Shown here piece after piece: positions 39,164 to 48,167 of a DNA stretch of 64,000 bases. The translations under genes were made by a program, and so were the position numbers. Every line of letters begins with the position of its first letter. Positions within the stretch are counted from its first letter, which is position 1. The stretch is from Rhodococcus sp. H36-A4 (GTDB lineage: Bacteria; Actinomycetota; Actinomycetes; Mycobacteriales; Mycobacteriaceae). The DNA is taken from positions 186,001 through 250,000 of the forward strand of contig NZ_JAPVLQ010000003.1 of NCBI RefSeq assembly GCF_027158005.1, given 5' to 3'. Below the pieces are notes generated by a model, which worked only from the letters and a program-made list of their open reading frames with translations, was not told the DNA's origin and did not search any database.

Positions 39164-40447
39164 ATGGCCATTTCGGACATCAAGGAGTTTGCTCACCTGA
39201 CCGAAGCCGATATGGAAGCCTTCGGACGCGAACTCGACGCGGTACGACGTGATATCGAGGACAGTAGGGGTGCCAAGGATGCCGCCTATATCCGGCGGAC
39301 CATCCGGGTCCAACGCAGTTTGGAGCTCGGAGCTCGAATTGTGCTGTTGGGCAGCAAATATCGACCCGCGTGGTTGGCCGGAACAGCGATGCTCAGTGTG
39401 GCAAAGATCATCGAGAACATGGAGCTCGGGCACAATGTGATGCACGGGCAATGGGATTGGATGAACGATCCGGAGATTCATTCCGTCTCGTGGGAGTGGG
39501 ATCAGACTGGGCCGTCGGAGCAGTGGAAGCGAGCGCACAACTACTCGCATCACACGTACACGAACATCGTCGGAATGGACGACGACATCGGTTTCGGCAT
39601 TCTCCGTATGACTCGTGACGAGCCATGGAAGCCGATCAACCTGATCCAGCCCTTGGCCAACGTGCTCCTCGCCATGACCTTCGAGTGGGGCATCGCCCTG
39701 CATGACCTGGATGCGAAGAAGGACCTCGACGGCGAGACACACCAGCGCTTCTGGCAGTCTGCGTCCAATCGGCAGTTCGGTCGCAAGATCGCGCGTCAGG
39801 TAGGCAAGGATTTCGTTCTCTTTCCCGCGTTGACCGGTCCCGCGTGGAAGTCGACTTTGACGGCCAATGCGACGGCGAATCTCGTGCGCAACCTGTGGAC
39901 GTACGTAGTGATCTTTTGCGGACATTTCCCCGATGGTGCAGAGAAGTTCACCATCGGTCAGTTCGAGAACGAGACTCGCGCCGAGTGGTACATGCGACAG
40001 ATGCTGGGAAGTGCGAACTTCGAGGCGGGCAAGGTCATGGCATTCATGTCGGGCAACCTGTGCTATCAGATCGAGCATCACATGTTTCCCGACCTTCCGA
40101 GCAACCGGTACGCGGAGATCTCCGAACGCGTGCATGCGCTCTGTGAGAAGTACGACCTGCCGTACACCACGGGCTCGCTGGGTAAGCAATACCTGTTGGC
40201 GCTCCGTACTATTCACAAGCTTTCACTTCCGGACTCCTGGTTGCGGGCTACCTCCGACAATGCGCCTGAAACGAGCTCTGAGCGACGTTTCCGCACGGGC
40301 GAGGTTCCTGCCGTTCACGCGCTCCGGATCGATCCGATGACCGGTGAGCGGCGAGGACTTCGTTCGGCTATCGCGGAAGCGCGGGTCTCCCTTCGAAACG
40401 CCAAAAAGGAAGCCAAGCGGCAGGCGAAGGCGATGCGCCGAGCGTAG
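39164..40447 (+). CDS. Membrane fatty-acid desaturase 1 (DesA3-like)
   Basis: 427 residues, acyl-CoA delta-9-type desaturase. Histidine boxes: GHNVMHGQWDWMND (HxxxH), AHNYSHHTYTN (HxxHH) and CYQIEHHMFPDLPSNR (QxxHH), with TM pairs between. Start ATG 39164 follows GGAGG. It uses electrons from the reductase 130 bp upstream to place a double bond in stearoyl- or palmitoyl-CoA. It is closely related along its whole length to the next gene; the C-terminal ~50 residues are basic and differ. Confidence 0.95.
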   Translation: MAISDIKEFAHLTEADMEAFGRELDAVRRDIEDSRGAKDAAYIRRTIRVQRSLELGARIVLLGSKYRPAWLAGTAMLSVAKIIENMELGHNVMHGQWDWMNDPEIHSVSWEWDQTGPSEQWKRAHNYSHHTYTNIVGMDDDIGFGILRMTRDEPWKPINLIQPLANVLLAMTFEWGIALHDLDAKKDLDGETHQRFWQSASNRQFGRKIARQVGKDFVLFPALTGPAWKSTLTANATANLVRNLWTYVVIFCGHFPDGAEKFTIGQFENETRAEWYMRQMLGSANFEAGKVMAFMSGNLCYQIEHHMFPDLPSNRYAEISERVHALCEKYDLPYTTGSLGKQYLLALRTIHKLSLPDSWLRATSDNAPETSSERRFRTGEVPAVHALRIDPMTGERRGLRSAIAEARVSLRNAKKEAKRQAKAMRRA

Positions 40448-40464
40448 AGGGTGAGTTCACTCAC

Positions 40465-40500
40465 ACCTACGCGCGCGTAACCTACGCAACCGTAAGTTGC
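40465..40500 (+). promoter_or_regulatory. Conserved desaturase-block element, copy 2
   Basis: ACCTACG at 40465-40471, GCGTAAC at 40475-40481, and GCAAC-N5-GTTGC at 40486-40500. The first two blocks are spaced exactly as in copy 1 and the palindrome is shifted by one base. It ends 64 bp before the second desaturase start. Confidence 0.7.
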
Positions 40501-40564
40501 GGTACGGTCGCTTCAAGAACGTGTACGAAGTACACCTCGACGACTGCCAGGAGGGCCGTATCCT

Positions 40565-41809
40565 ATGGCGATTTCGGAAATCAAAGAATACGCACATCTG
40601 ACCGACGCCGACGTGGAAGCGCTCGGAGTCGAACTCGACGCGATCCGTCGAGACATCGAGTCTTCGCGGGGCGAGCGTGATGCGAGATATATCCGCAATA
40701 CGATTCGTTTCCAGCGTGCACTCGAGATCGGTGGTCGTGCAACCCTGTTCGCGAGCCGTAAGCGTCCCGCCTGGTTGCTCGGCGCGGGACTGCTCGGCGC
40801 CGCCAAGATTATCGAGAACATGGAGCTCGGGCACAATGTAATGCACGGGCAATGGGATTGGATGAACGATCCGGAGATCCACTCCACCTCGTGGGAGTGG
40901 GACAACACCGGACCGTCCGCGCATTGGAAGCAGACCCACAACTACATTCATCACAAGTACACCAACATCCTCGGCATGGACGACGATGTCGGGTACGGTC
41001 TGCTGCGGGTGACTCGCGATCAGCGCTGGAAGCCGTTCAATCTCGGTAACCCGGTGTTCAACCTGCTGCTGCAGCTGTTCTTCGAGTACGGCGTCGCAGC
41101 GCAGCACCTCGAACTGGGGAAGGTCGCCAAGGGACGTATCCCGCGCGAGGAATTCGTCCAGAAGCGTCGCGAGGTTCTCGAAAAGGTCGGCAGGCAGGTC
41201 GTCAAGGACTACGTGGTGTACCCGGCTCTGACCGGTCCCGCGTGGAAGTCGACGATGACGGCGAATCTCCTCGCGAACATGATCCGCAACGTGTGGACGA
41301 ACACCGTCATTTTCTGTGGTCACTTTCCCGACGGCGCCGAGAAGTTCACCAAGTCCGACATGGAAGGTGAGACTCAGGGGCAGTGGTACCTGCGTCAGAT
41401 GCTCGGCAGTGCGAATTTCGACGCGGGCCCCGTCATGGAGTTCATGAGCGGAAACCTCTGCTACCAGATCGAGCACCATCTGTTCCCGGATCTTCCCAGC
41501 AATCGCTTGCGGGAGATCAAGGTTCGCGTTGTGCAGCTCGCCGAGAAATACGATTTGCCGTACACCACCGGATCGATCGGCAAGCAGTACCTGTTGTCGT
41601 GGCGAACAATTGCCAAGCTCTCGCTTCCGAACAAGTATCTTCGGGCTACCGCGGACGATGCACCGGAGACAGCATCCGAGCGTAAGTTCGCCGATGAGCC
41701 TGTGGGTCTGCTGACGATCGATCCCGAGACCGGGAAGCGTCGTGGCCTTGCAACGGCGATTCGCGAATCAAGGAAGTCCCGCGGACTGTTCGGGCGAAAA
41801 GCAAAGTGA
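40565..41809 (+). CDS. Membrane fatty-acid desaturase 2 (DesA3-like, tandem paralogue)
   Basis: 414 residues, paralogue of the previous gene, with the same boxes GHNVMHGQWDWMND, THNYIHHKYTN and CYQIEHHLFPDLPSNR. Differences lie in the loop after helix 3 (charged, KVAKGRIPREEFVQKRREV) and the short tail. The tandem pair probably arose by duplication. Different regulation is suggested because this copy, not the first, carries the 37-bp element shared with the reductase gene. Start ATG 40565. Confidence 0.95.
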   Translation: MAISEIKEYAHLTDADVEALGVELDAIRRDIESSRGERDARYIRNTIRFQRALEIGGRATLFASRKRPAWLLGAGLLGAAKIIENMELGHNVMHGQWDWMNDPEIHSTSWEWDNTGPSAHWKQTHNYIHHKYTNILGMDDDVGYGLLRVTRDQRWKPFNLGNPVFNLLLQLFFEYGVAAQHLELGKVAKGRIPREEFVQKRREVLEKVGRQVVKDYVVYPALTGPAWKSTMTANLLANMIRNVWTNTVIFCGHFPDGAEKFTKSDMEGETQGQWYLRQMLGSANFDAGPVMEFMSGNLCYQIEHHLFPDLPSNRLREIKVRVVQLAEKYDLPYTTGSIGKQYLLSWRTIAKLSLPNKYLRATADDAPETASERKFADEPVGLLTIDPETGKRRGLATAIRESRKSRGLFGRKAK

Positions 41810-41832
41810 CGTAATACTTCTCGGTTCGATAC

Positions 41833-41874
41833 CACGAACGACGTCTGGTGATCTACTGCCAGGCGTCGTTCGTG
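41833..41874. terminator. Bidirectional hairpin between desaturase 2 and rsgA
   Basis: Arms of 16 nt at 41833-41848 and 41859-41874 with a single wobble around a 10-nt loop. It covers the end of rsgA and sits after the desaturase stop, so it can serve both convergent units. Confidence 0.7.
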
Positions 41875-42845
41875 CGTACGGCCTCGAGCAGCCCGCGAAC
41901 GGCGCGAACGCGACGGGCAGCGTCACCGGTCAAGTCATCGAGCGCACATTCGGGATCGGCGGGCGGTCCGAGATGAGTGCACCCTCGTGAGCACTCCTCG
42001 ATGGCGTCGGCCAGGTCGGAGAAGGCAGCCACGACGTCGTGCGGTGAGATGTGCGCGAGGCCGAAGGATCTGATTCCCGGGGTGTCGACGACCCATCCGC
42101 CGCTGGGCAAGGGCAAGGCAACCGACTGCGTCGACGTGTGACGTCCCTTGCCTACGCCCGATACGACGCCGACGGCGCGATGCGCGTCGGGGACGAGTCG
42201 ATTGACGAGGGTGGACTTTCCTACTCCCGAGTGCCCGATCAGTGCGGTCAGTTTGCCCCTCAGCGTTGCCGTCAGCTCGGTAAGGTCCTCGCTTTGGCCG
42301 GCGAGAACCACAGGTACGTCCAAATCGGCGAAAGATGCGGTGAAGTCGGTCGGATCCGCGAGGTCGCTCTTGGTCAGGCACAGAATCGGTGACAGCCCGC
42401 CGACGTAGGCGGCAACCAGTGCGCGCTCGACGAAGCCGGTACGCGGTGGAGGATCGGCCAAAGCAGCGACGATGAGTAGTTGCTCGGCGTTGGCGACCAC
42501 GACGCGTTCGAATGGATCGGTGTCATCGGCTGTACGGCGCAGCACCGTGCGACGCTCGGCGACGCGGACGATACGAGCGAGGGTATCGACCTTGCCGGTC
42601 AGATCTCCGACGATGTCGACGTCGTCTCCGACGACGATCGGAGTTCGCCCCAGTTCACGTGCACGCATGGTGACGACGGGCCGGTTCGGGTCGCCTCCCA
42701 GAACGCATCCCCACCTGCCTCGATCGACCGCCACGACCATGGCCGATTCGGCATCGGCATGTTCGGGCCGGGTTTTGGTCCGAGGTCGTGAGCTTTTTCC
42801 CGGACGTATGCGTACGTCCGATTCGTCGTACCGGCGCGGCGTCAG
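41853..42845 (-). CDS. rsgA: Ribosome small-subunit-dependent GTPase RsgA
   Basis: 330 residues if it starts at CTG 42845, which overlaps the aroA stop as CTGA. Circularly permuted GTPase: N-terminal OB-fold, then TKSD (G4), GHSGVGKST (G1), DTPGIRSFG (G3), and a zinc-binding tail with [17 protein letters not shown]. It matures 30S subunits. No ATG, GTG or TTG occurs in frame between the aroA stop and ATG 42740, yet the intervening residues ([19 protein letters not shown]) match the mycobacterial N-terminus, so the CTG start is favoured. Confidence 0.9.
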   Translation of the reverse strand: MTPRRYDESDVRIRPGKSSRPRTKTRPEHADAESAMVVAVDRGRWGCVLGGDPNRPVVTMRARELGRTPIVVGDDVDIVGDLTGKVDTLARIVRVAERRTVLRRTADDTDPFERVVVANAEQLLIVAALADPPPRTGFVERALVAAYVGGLSPILCLTKSDLADPTDFTASFADLDVPVVLAGQSEDLTELTATLRGKLTALIGHSGVGKSTLVNRLVPDAHRAVGVVSGVGKGRHTSTQSVALPLPSGGWVVDTPGIRSFGLAHISPHDVVAAFSDLADAIEECSRGCTHLGPPADPECALDDLTGDAARRVRAVRGLLEAVRTNDAWQ

Positions 42846-44170
42846 GACATGGTCCCGTCGGTCTCGAGGTGCGACTGTGAACCGGCGAGCATGTCGGACC
42901 ACAGGGTCTCGAACCCGGGCAGTGTCTTCGCCGTGGTGCCGATGTCGTCTACCTGCACTCCGGGTATGCGGAGTCCGAGTATTGCGCCCGCCGTTGCCAT
43001 TCGGTGATCGGCGTATGCCTGCCAGAGTCCGGCGGTGAGGGGGACCGGCGTGATCTCGAGACCGTCGGCGGTTTCGACGGCTCTTCCGCCGAGCCTGCCG
43101 ATTTCCGTTGCGAGTGCTTTCAGCCGATCGGTTTCGTGGCCGCGCAGATGGGCGATCCCGCGAAGCCACGACGGTCCATCGGCGAGCGCGGCCAGTGCTG
43201 CCACTGTGGGGGTGAGCTCGCCTACCTCATGCAGGTCGATATCGATTCCGTGCAGCACCTCCGGTCCCGACACGACGAGGGTGCCGTCGGTGAGCTCGAC
43301 CTCGGCGCCCATGGACCGAAGAATCTCACGGATCGCATCGCCCGGCTGCGTCGTTGCGGCCGGCCACTGCGGTACGCGTACTTCACCGCCGGTGACCGCG
43401 GCTGCAGCCAGAAACGGGGTGGCGTTGGACAGGTCCGGTTCGATGACCCAGTGCACCGGGGCAACCGGACCCGGGTGAACACGCCAGGTGTCGGCGTCGC
43501 CACTGTCGTGGGGGGTGTCCACTCGTACTCCGGCCTGCCTGAGCATGTGCACCGTCATCTCGATGTGTGGCATCGACGGCACCGGCTTGCCTACGTGATG
43601 AATGGTGATGCCATCGTCGAATGCCGCGGCGGACAGCATGAGCCCGGACACGAACTGTGAGGACCCGGATGCGTCGATGTCGACGACGCCGCCACTCAGG
43701 CGCCCAGTGCCTGTCACGCTGAACGGGAGGGAGTTACCGTCGACTTGCGCGCCCACCGACCGTAAGGCTCCCAGAATGGTATCCAGAGGCCGCGAACGCG
43801 CTTGCTCGTCGCCGTCGAAGAAGACTGCACCGTAGGCGAGCGTGGCGAGCGGTGGAACGAACCGCATGACGGTTCCGGCGAGACCACACTCGATCGAACA
43901 ACCGTGGAGTGGGCCGGGAATGATGTGTAGCTCGGTCGGATCGTCTTCATCGATGTCGATCCGAACTCCGAGGTCACGCAGAGCGCCGATCATCAGATCG
44001 GTGTCTCGGCTCCGCAATGTTCCCGACACCGTGGACGGTCCGGTGGCAAGAGCGGAAATGATCAGTGCTCGGTTCGTCATGGACTTGGATCCGGGCAGGA
44101 TCACCGTTGCATGTACGGGCTCTGTGGTCGACGGCGCTGTCCAGGTGCTCACGGCTTCATCTTTGCGCAT
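42842..44170 (-). CDS. aroA: 3-phosphoshikimate 1-carboxyvinyltransferase (EPSP synthase)
   Basis: 442 residues. It condenses shikimate-3-phosphate and PEP in aromatic amino-acid synthesis. Motifs: [53 protein letters not shown] and [14 protein letters not shown] 44170 follows GGAG at about 9 nt; GTG 44152 is a possible alternative. It is 6 bp from ybaK and overlaps rsgA, forming a ybaK-aroA-rsgA operon. Confidence 0.95.
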   Translation of the reverse strand: MRKDEAVSTWTAPSTTEPVHATVILPGSKSMTNRALIISALATGPSTVSGTLRSRDTDLMIGALRDLGVRIDIDEDDPTELHIIPGPLHGCSIECGLAGTVMRFVPPLATLAYGAVFFDGDEQARSRPLDTILGALRSVGAQVDGNSLPFSVTGTGRLSGGVVDIDASGSSQFVSGLMLSAAAFDDGITIHHVGKPVPSMPHIEMTVHMLRQAGVRVDTPHDSGDADTWRVHPGPVAPVHWVIEPDLSNATPFLAAAAVTGGEVRVPQWPAATTQPGDAIREILRSMGAEVELTDGTLVVSGPEVLHGIDIDLHEVGELTPTVAALAALADGPSWLRGIAHLRGHETDRLKALATEIGRLGGRAVETADGLEITPVPLTAGLWQAYADHRMATAGAILGLRIPGVQVDDIGTTAKTLPGFETLWSDMLAGSQSHLETDGTMS

Positions 44171-44176
44171 CGACGT

Positions 44177-44671
44177 TCACTCCGTCGCGATGGGAGCCGT
44201 GACCGCCTTGCAGAGCCGAATCAGTTCGCGGGGATCGAGCTCGATTTCCAGTCCGCGCCTACCTCCACTGCACAGCACCCGGTCCCACGAGAGTGCCGAG
44301 TCGTCGACGATGGTGGCCAACGCCCGCCGTTGCCCCAACGGTGATATCCCACCGAGCACGTACCCGGTGGATCGCTCTGCCCGAGCCCGATCTGCCATGG
44401 TGACCTTACGAGTGCCGAGGGCAACCGCCGCACTCTTGAGGGACAGCGTCGTGGTGACGGGGAGTACTGCAATCGCGAGCGTGCGATCGGCGCGCTCGAC
44501 CACGAGGGTCTTCAAAATCTGACCAGGCGCCAAGCCGAGTCGCACAGTCAGAATGTCTGCGGCTTCGGTTCCGTACGAGGAGGAGCTCGGGTCGTGCTCG
44601 TAATCGTGCAGTAGGTGATGCACCTTCGCCTCGGCCAGCAGGGTGACGGCAGGAGTGGGGGCGGCGCGCAT
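44177..44671 (-). CDS. ybaK: Cys-tRNA(Pro) deacylase YbaK/EbsC
   Basis: 164 residues, the YbaK/ProX trans-editing fold: VHHLLHDYEHDPSSSSYGTEAA, ILKTLVVERADRTLAIAVLP with the catalytic Lys of LKTL, and YVLGGISPLGQRRALATIVD. It hydrolyses mischarged Cys-tRNA(Pro). It begins 111 bp from sigH on the opposite strand, so the SigH-type promoter lies between them. Confidence 0.92.
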   Translation of the reverse strand: MRAAPTPAVTLLAEAKVHHLLHDYEHDPSSSSYGTEAADILTVRLGLAPGQILKTLVVERADRTLAIAVLPVTTTLSLKSAAVALGTRKVTMADRARAERSTGYVLGGISPLGQRRALATIVDDSALSWDRVLCSGGRRGLEIELDPRELIRLCKAVTAPIATE

Positions 44672-44715
44672 GCGCGCAACCCTATCGACGTCGTCCTATC
44701 GGAACTGGGTTCGAG

Positions 44716-44741
44716 GGAACACGTGGCGTCGCGCCGGTGTT
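44716..44741 (+). promoter_or_regulatory. SigH-type promoter of sigH
   Basis: GGAACA at 44716-44721 and GTT at 44739-44741 with a 17-bp spacer, the consensus of the SigH/SigR group (GGAAY-N16-18-GTT). Transcription would start near 44747, ahead of GTG 44783, so SigH probably activates its own gene. Confidence 0.7.
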
Positions 44742-44782
44742 GAACACGCAAGAATCTCTAGCTGGGAAGGAAGGGATCTGCT

Positions 44783-45541
44783 GTGACGGTTTCGACAACA
44801 GAGCGCCCCTCGCGCACATCTGTCGGCAAGGAAGCGATCTACGTTTTGGGGCTGCCCTCGCCCGCGGTAACCTGGTCGAACATGGCTACCGAAGGGATCA
44901 GCGTGGAGGATGTCGAGCCTAAAGCTCAGGCGACAGCTGAATCGGCGACCGAGCTGACCGAGCGTTTCGAACGTGACGCGCTCCCGATGCTGGATCAGCT
45001 GTACGGTGCAGCACTGCGAATGACCCGCAATCCTGCCGATGCGGAAGATCTGGTTCAAGAAACGTATGTCAAGGCGTACACGGCGTTCAGGTCGTTCCGT
45101 GAGGGCACGAACCTCAAGGCGTGGCTGTATCGCATCCTGACCAATACCTACATCAACTCCTATCGCAAGAAGCAACGCCAGCCGGCTCAATACCCGACCG
45201 ACGAGATCACGGATTGGCAGTTGGCTGCCACTGCTGAACACTCGTCCATCGGTTTGCGTTCTGCCGAGGTGGAAGCACTGGACGCGCTTCCCGACGACGA
45301 CATCAAGGCCGCGTTGCAGTCTCTGCCCGAGGATTTCCGAATGGCTGTGTATTACGCAGACGTGGAAGGTTTTCCCTACAAAGAGATCGCCGAGATCATG
45401 GGAACGCCGATCGGAACGGTGATGTCGCGTCTGCATCGTGGTCGTAAGCAACTGAGGGGCCTGCTCGCCGGTGTGGCCCGCGAGCGTGGATTCAACCGCA
45501 ACGGCGCGGTCGATGCGTATGAGCAGGAGGTGTCGAAGTGA
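44783..45541 (+). CDS. sigH: ECF sigma factor SigH (SigR group)
   Basis: 252 residues from GTG 44783, which has GGAAGG upstream; a shorter 219-residue form would start at ATG 44882, where homology to mycobacterial SigH begins. Region 2 is [20 protein letters not shown] with [14 protein letters not shown]; region 4 is [18 protein letters not shown]. It directs the thiol-oxidative and heat stress response (thioredoxin, mycothiol genes). The next gene, overlapping as GTGA, is its zinc anti-sigma factor. Confidence 0.96.
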   Translation: MTVSTTERPSRTSVGKEAIYVLGLPSPAVTWSNMATEGISVEDVEPKAQATAESATELTERFERDALPMLDQLYGAALRMTRNPADAEDLVQETYVKAYTAFRSFREGTNLKAWLYRILTNTYINSYRKKQRQPAQYPTDEITDWQLAATAEHSSIGLRSAEVEALDALPDDDIKAALQSLPEDFRMAVYYADVEGFPYKEIAEIMGTPIGTVMSRLHRGRKQLRGLLAGVARERGFNRNGAVDAYEQEVSK

Positions 45542-45840
45542 CGTCCGAGGCAACTCCCGACGATGCGGGGAAAAGCGAGTTCGACAATCTCGACTGCTCG
45601 GCGGTGATCGCTGATGTATGGCTGATGCTCGACGACGAGTGCGACGACGCCAGTCGGAAGCGACTACAGAAGCACATAGACGAGTGCGGGTCGTGCTTCG
45701 CGGCCTACGGTATCGAGGAGAAGGTCAAGAACTTGATCAGCCGTAAGTGTGGGGGAGATCAAGCTCCGAGTGGTCTGCGCGAGCGCCTCAGCATCGAGAT
45801 CCGGAGAACGGTCCTGATCCGCCAGGCCGAATCCGACTGA
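45538..45840 (+). CDS. rshA: Zinc-associated anti-sigma factor RshA/RsrA
   Basis: 100 residues. ZAS motif HIDECGSC (H46, C50, C53: Hx3CxxC) preceded by C20 in [19 protein letters not shown]. Reduced, zinc-loaded RshA binds SigH; oxidation releases the sigma factor. It starts inside the sigH stop and ends 36 bp before a strong terminator, so sigH-rshA forms a two-gene unit. Confidence 0.95.
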   Translation: MTSEATPDDAGKSEFDNLDCSAVIADVWLMLDDECDDASRKRLQKHIDECGSCFAAYGIEEKVKNLISRKCGGDQAPSGLRERLSIEIRRTVLIRQAESD

Positions 45841-45875
45841 GGAATTCAAGACTACGTCGAGTCGATACAAACGTA

Positions 45876-45912
45876 AAAAGGCCAGGAAGCGTTTCGAGCT
45901 TCCTGGCCTTTT
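45876..45912. terminator. Bidirectional terminator between rshA and bL37
   Basis: Perfect 15-nt arms (45876-45890 and 45898-45912) around a 7-nt loop, with an A-tract on the left and T-tract on the right, so it works for both converging transcripts. Confidence 0.9.
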
Positions 45913-45932
45913 CTCGGTTCTCGGCCCGAACG

Positions 45933-46007
45933 TCAGCTGTTCGGACGCTTGCCGTGATTTGCCTTGTTGTTCTTGCGACTGCGCTTCTTACGCCCACGCT
46001 TACCCAT
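45933..46007 (-). CDS. Ribosomal protein bL37 (24 residues)
   Basis: A 24-residue, extremely basic peptide starting MGKRGRKKRSRKNNK and ending HGKRPNS, matching the actinobacterial large-subunit mini-protein bL37 seen in mycobacterial ribosome structures. AGGAG lies about 7 nt upstream of the ATG at 46007. It is commonly missed because of its size. It diverges from the biotinyl-protein gene and is terminated by the hairpin at 45876-45912. Confidence 0.9.
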   Translation of the reverse strand: MGKRGRKKRSRKNNKANHGKRPNS

Positions 46008-46124
46008 GTGTAGCTCCTCTCGTATGTTCACTACAGTCTTTCACGTGTGATTGGCTGTCCTTCTACGGGTGCCCGATGAGTTGGCGGTGCTTGTGGTGTG
46101 GATCACCGAGCGAGAGGAAAATTC

Positions 46125-46340
46125 ATGGCCGAAGACGTGCGGGCAGAGATGGTGTCGACTGTCTTCGAGATCGTTGTCGCAGAGGGGGACACGGTCGCTC
46201 ACGGCGACACTCTCGTCGTTCTCGAATCGATGAAGATGGAGATTCCGGTGTTGGCCGAAATCGCTGGCACCGTAACCACGATCGACGTGAAAGTCGGTGA
46301 TGTCATCAAACAAGGTGATCTCATCGCAGTGGTGTCCTGA
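46125..46340 (+). CDS. Biotin-attachment (biotinyl/lipoyl) protein, TB7.3 type
   Basis: 71 residues, a single biotinyl domain with the biotinylation motif ESMKMEIPV and the symmetrical GDTLVVLE / GDLIAVVS hairpins. It would carry biotin for an acyl-CoA carboxylase or act as a free carrier; its carboxylase partner is not in the window. ATG 46125 follows GAGGA. pdtaS starts 18 bp later and is probably co-transcribed. Confidence 0.94.
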   Translation: MAEDVRAEMVSTVFEIVVAEGDTVAHGDTLVVLESMKMEIPVLAEIAGTVTTIDVKVGDVIKQGDLIAVVS

Positions 46341-46358
46341 GCCCGATCGCCGTACACC

Positions 46359-47837
46359 GTGTCGACTCTCAGTGACCTTCTTGCCGAGCACACCGATCTT
46401 CCCGGAGATGCCGTCGATCATTTGCAGCGAGTGGTCGGGGAATGGCAGCTTCTGGCCGACCTGTCCTTTGCTGATCTGTTGCTCTGGGTCGGCACCGGAA
46501 GCGCGGCCGATCGCCCCGATGCCGAAGTGCTCTGTGTTGCCCAGTGCAGGCCGACGACGGCTTCCACGGCCTTCACCGAGGACATGGTGGGGTCGATAGT
46601 CTCGGAGTCGCAACACCCGACCGTGATCGACTCGTTGATCACTCGTGACATCGTCCGCGGCGGTGCTTCCGGCACCGAAAGCGTGCCGGTGAGGTGTGGT
46701 GATCACGTCATCGCCGTCCTCACTCGCGATATCAATCCCGCCCAGCAGCGGCCTCCCAGCGCGCTGGAGAGCGCGTACCGAGACTGTGCCGATGACCTTT
46801 GCCGGATGATCAGTGAAGGAACGTTTCCGACGCCGGCCGAACGCACCGACGTGAACTCGTCCCCGCGTGCAGGCGACGGTTTCATTCGGCTCGACACCGA
46901 TGGTCGGGTTGTCTATGCCAGCCCCAACGCGCTGTCGGCGTATCACCGGATGGGATTGGCGACCGAGCTTTCGAGCCGGGATCTTGCCTCGGTGACGCGG
47001 TCCTTGATCACCGACCCGTTCGATTCCCAGGAAGTTGCCGACCACATTGCAGCCTCCACTTCTGGAGATGCAGGTCATCGCATGGAAGTCGACGCGCGCG
47101 GCGCGACCGTACTGATTCGAACCCTTCCGCTCCGACCTCGCGGTGAATCTGTCGGGGCAATAGTGCTGGTCCGCGACGTCACTGAAGTCAAAAGACGCGA
47201 TCGTGCTCTGCTGAGCAAAGATGCGACCATCCGCGAGATTCACCATCGGGTGAAGAACAACTTGCAAACCGTCGCTGCGCTGTTACGGCTGCAGTCGAGA
47301 CGACTGGAGAACGAAGAGGCGCGCACTGCGCTGTCGGAATCGGTGCGCAGGGTGACCTCGATCGCACTTGTTCATGAAATGCTCTCTATGTCGGTGGACG
47401 AGGAAGTCGACCTCGACGAAATAGTCGACCGGTTGGTGCCCATCATGTTGGACATCGCGACAGTCAATCCGCGCGTTCGCGTGGTGCGGGAGGGCGCGCT
47501 GGGGGTCTTTTCCGCCGAACGTGCAACGCCGCTGGTCATGGTGCTCGCAGAGTTGGTCCAGAACGCAATGGAGCACGGCTTCGTGGCAAGCACCGACGGC
47601 GTGGTCCGCATCACGGCCGATCGGTCGGCACGGTGGCTCGACGTCGTTGTCCACGACGACGGTCCGGGCCTGCCTCCTGGCTTCGCCCTGGAGAAGTCCG
47701 AGGGACTCGGGCTGCAAATCGTGCGGACGCTCGTCTCGGCGGAGCTGGGTGGGTCGCTGGGGCTGCATCGCGCGACAGGCGGCGGAACCGACGCCTCGCT
47801 TCGCGTGCCATTGGGCAGACGCGGTCCGCGGATCTGA
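46359..47837 (+). CDS. pdtaS: Cytosolic sensor kinase PdtaS
   Basis: 492 residues, no TM. GAF-like N-terminal domain (about 1-145), PAS domain (about 165-285; FIRLDTDGRVVYASPNA), HisKA_2 H-box REIHHRVKNNLQT with the His pair 295/296, and a HATPase ending in HDDGPGLP and GLGLQIVRTLV. The partner PdtaR is an antiterminator that binds RNA; it is not in the window. From memory the mycobacterial kinase senses copper and NO. It begins with GTG 46359. Confidence 0.94.
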   Translation: MSTLSDLLAEHTDLPGDAVDHLQRVVGEWQLLADLSFADLLLWVGTGSAADRPDAEVLCVAQCRPTTASTAFTEDMVGSIVSESQHPTVIDSLITRDIVRGGASGTESVPVRCGDHVIAVLTRDINPAQQRPPSALESAYRDCADDLCRMISEGTFPTPAERTDVNSSPRAGDGFIRLDTDGRVVYASPNALSAYHRMGLATELSSRDLASVTRSLITDPFDSQEVADHIAASTSGDAGHRMEVDARGATVLIRTLPLRPRGESVGAIVLVRDVTEVKRRDRALLSKDATIREIHHRVKNNLQTVAALLRLQSRRLENEEARTALSESVRRVTSIALVHEMLSMSVDEEVDLDEIVDRLVPIMLDIATVNPRVRVVREGALGVFSAERATPLVMVLAELVQNAMEHGFVASTDGVVRITADRSARWLDVVVHDDGPGLPPGFALEKSEGLGLQIVRTLVSAELGGSLGLHRATGGGTDASLRVPLGRRGPRI

Positions 47838-47857
47838 TCCGAGCGTGTTCGCGCAGA

Positions 47858-47888
47858 AAAAAACTCGGTCCGATAAGGACCGAGTTTT
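47858..47888. terminator. Bidirectional terminator between pdtaS and whiB1
   Basis: Perfect 13-nt arms (47858-47870 and 47876-47888) around GATAA, flanked by A- and T-tracts, between the convergent genes pdtaS and whiB1. Confidence 0.9.
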
Positions 47889-47912
47889 TGCCTGCTCTTG
47901 TTCCTGGGAGCG

Positions 47913-48167
47913 TCAGACGGAGCTACGTGCTCGCGTGCGAGCATTACGACGCTTGAGTGCGCGACGCTCGTCTTCGCTCATACCGCCCCACACGCCCGCA
48001 TCCTGGCCGGACTCGAGTGCCCATGAAAGGCAATCAGCCGTGACAGGGCATCGCGTGCAGACGACTTTGGCATCGGCGATTTGTGCGAGTGCCGGGCCAC
48101 TGTTTCCCACGGGGAAAAATAGTTCCGGGTCTTCGTCGCGACAAATAGCGTTGTGGCGCCAGTCCAT
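47913..48167 (-). CDS. whiB1: Iron-sulfur regulator WhiB1
   Basis: 84 residues, close to mycobacterial WhiB1. Cluster cysteines C9, C37, C40 and C46 (CVxx...C pattern), then VWGGMSEDERRALKRR and a basic AT-hook-like tail. The 4Fe-4S cluster reacts with NO; WhiB1 binds the main sigma factor and is essential in mycobacteria. Start ATG 48167 follows AAGGAG. A CRP-type site lies upstream at 48254-48269. Confidence 0.96.
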   Translation of the reverse strand: MDWRHNAICRDEDPELFFPVGNSGPALAQIADAKVVCTRCPVTADCLSWALESGQDAGVWGGMSEDERRALKRRNARTRARSSV

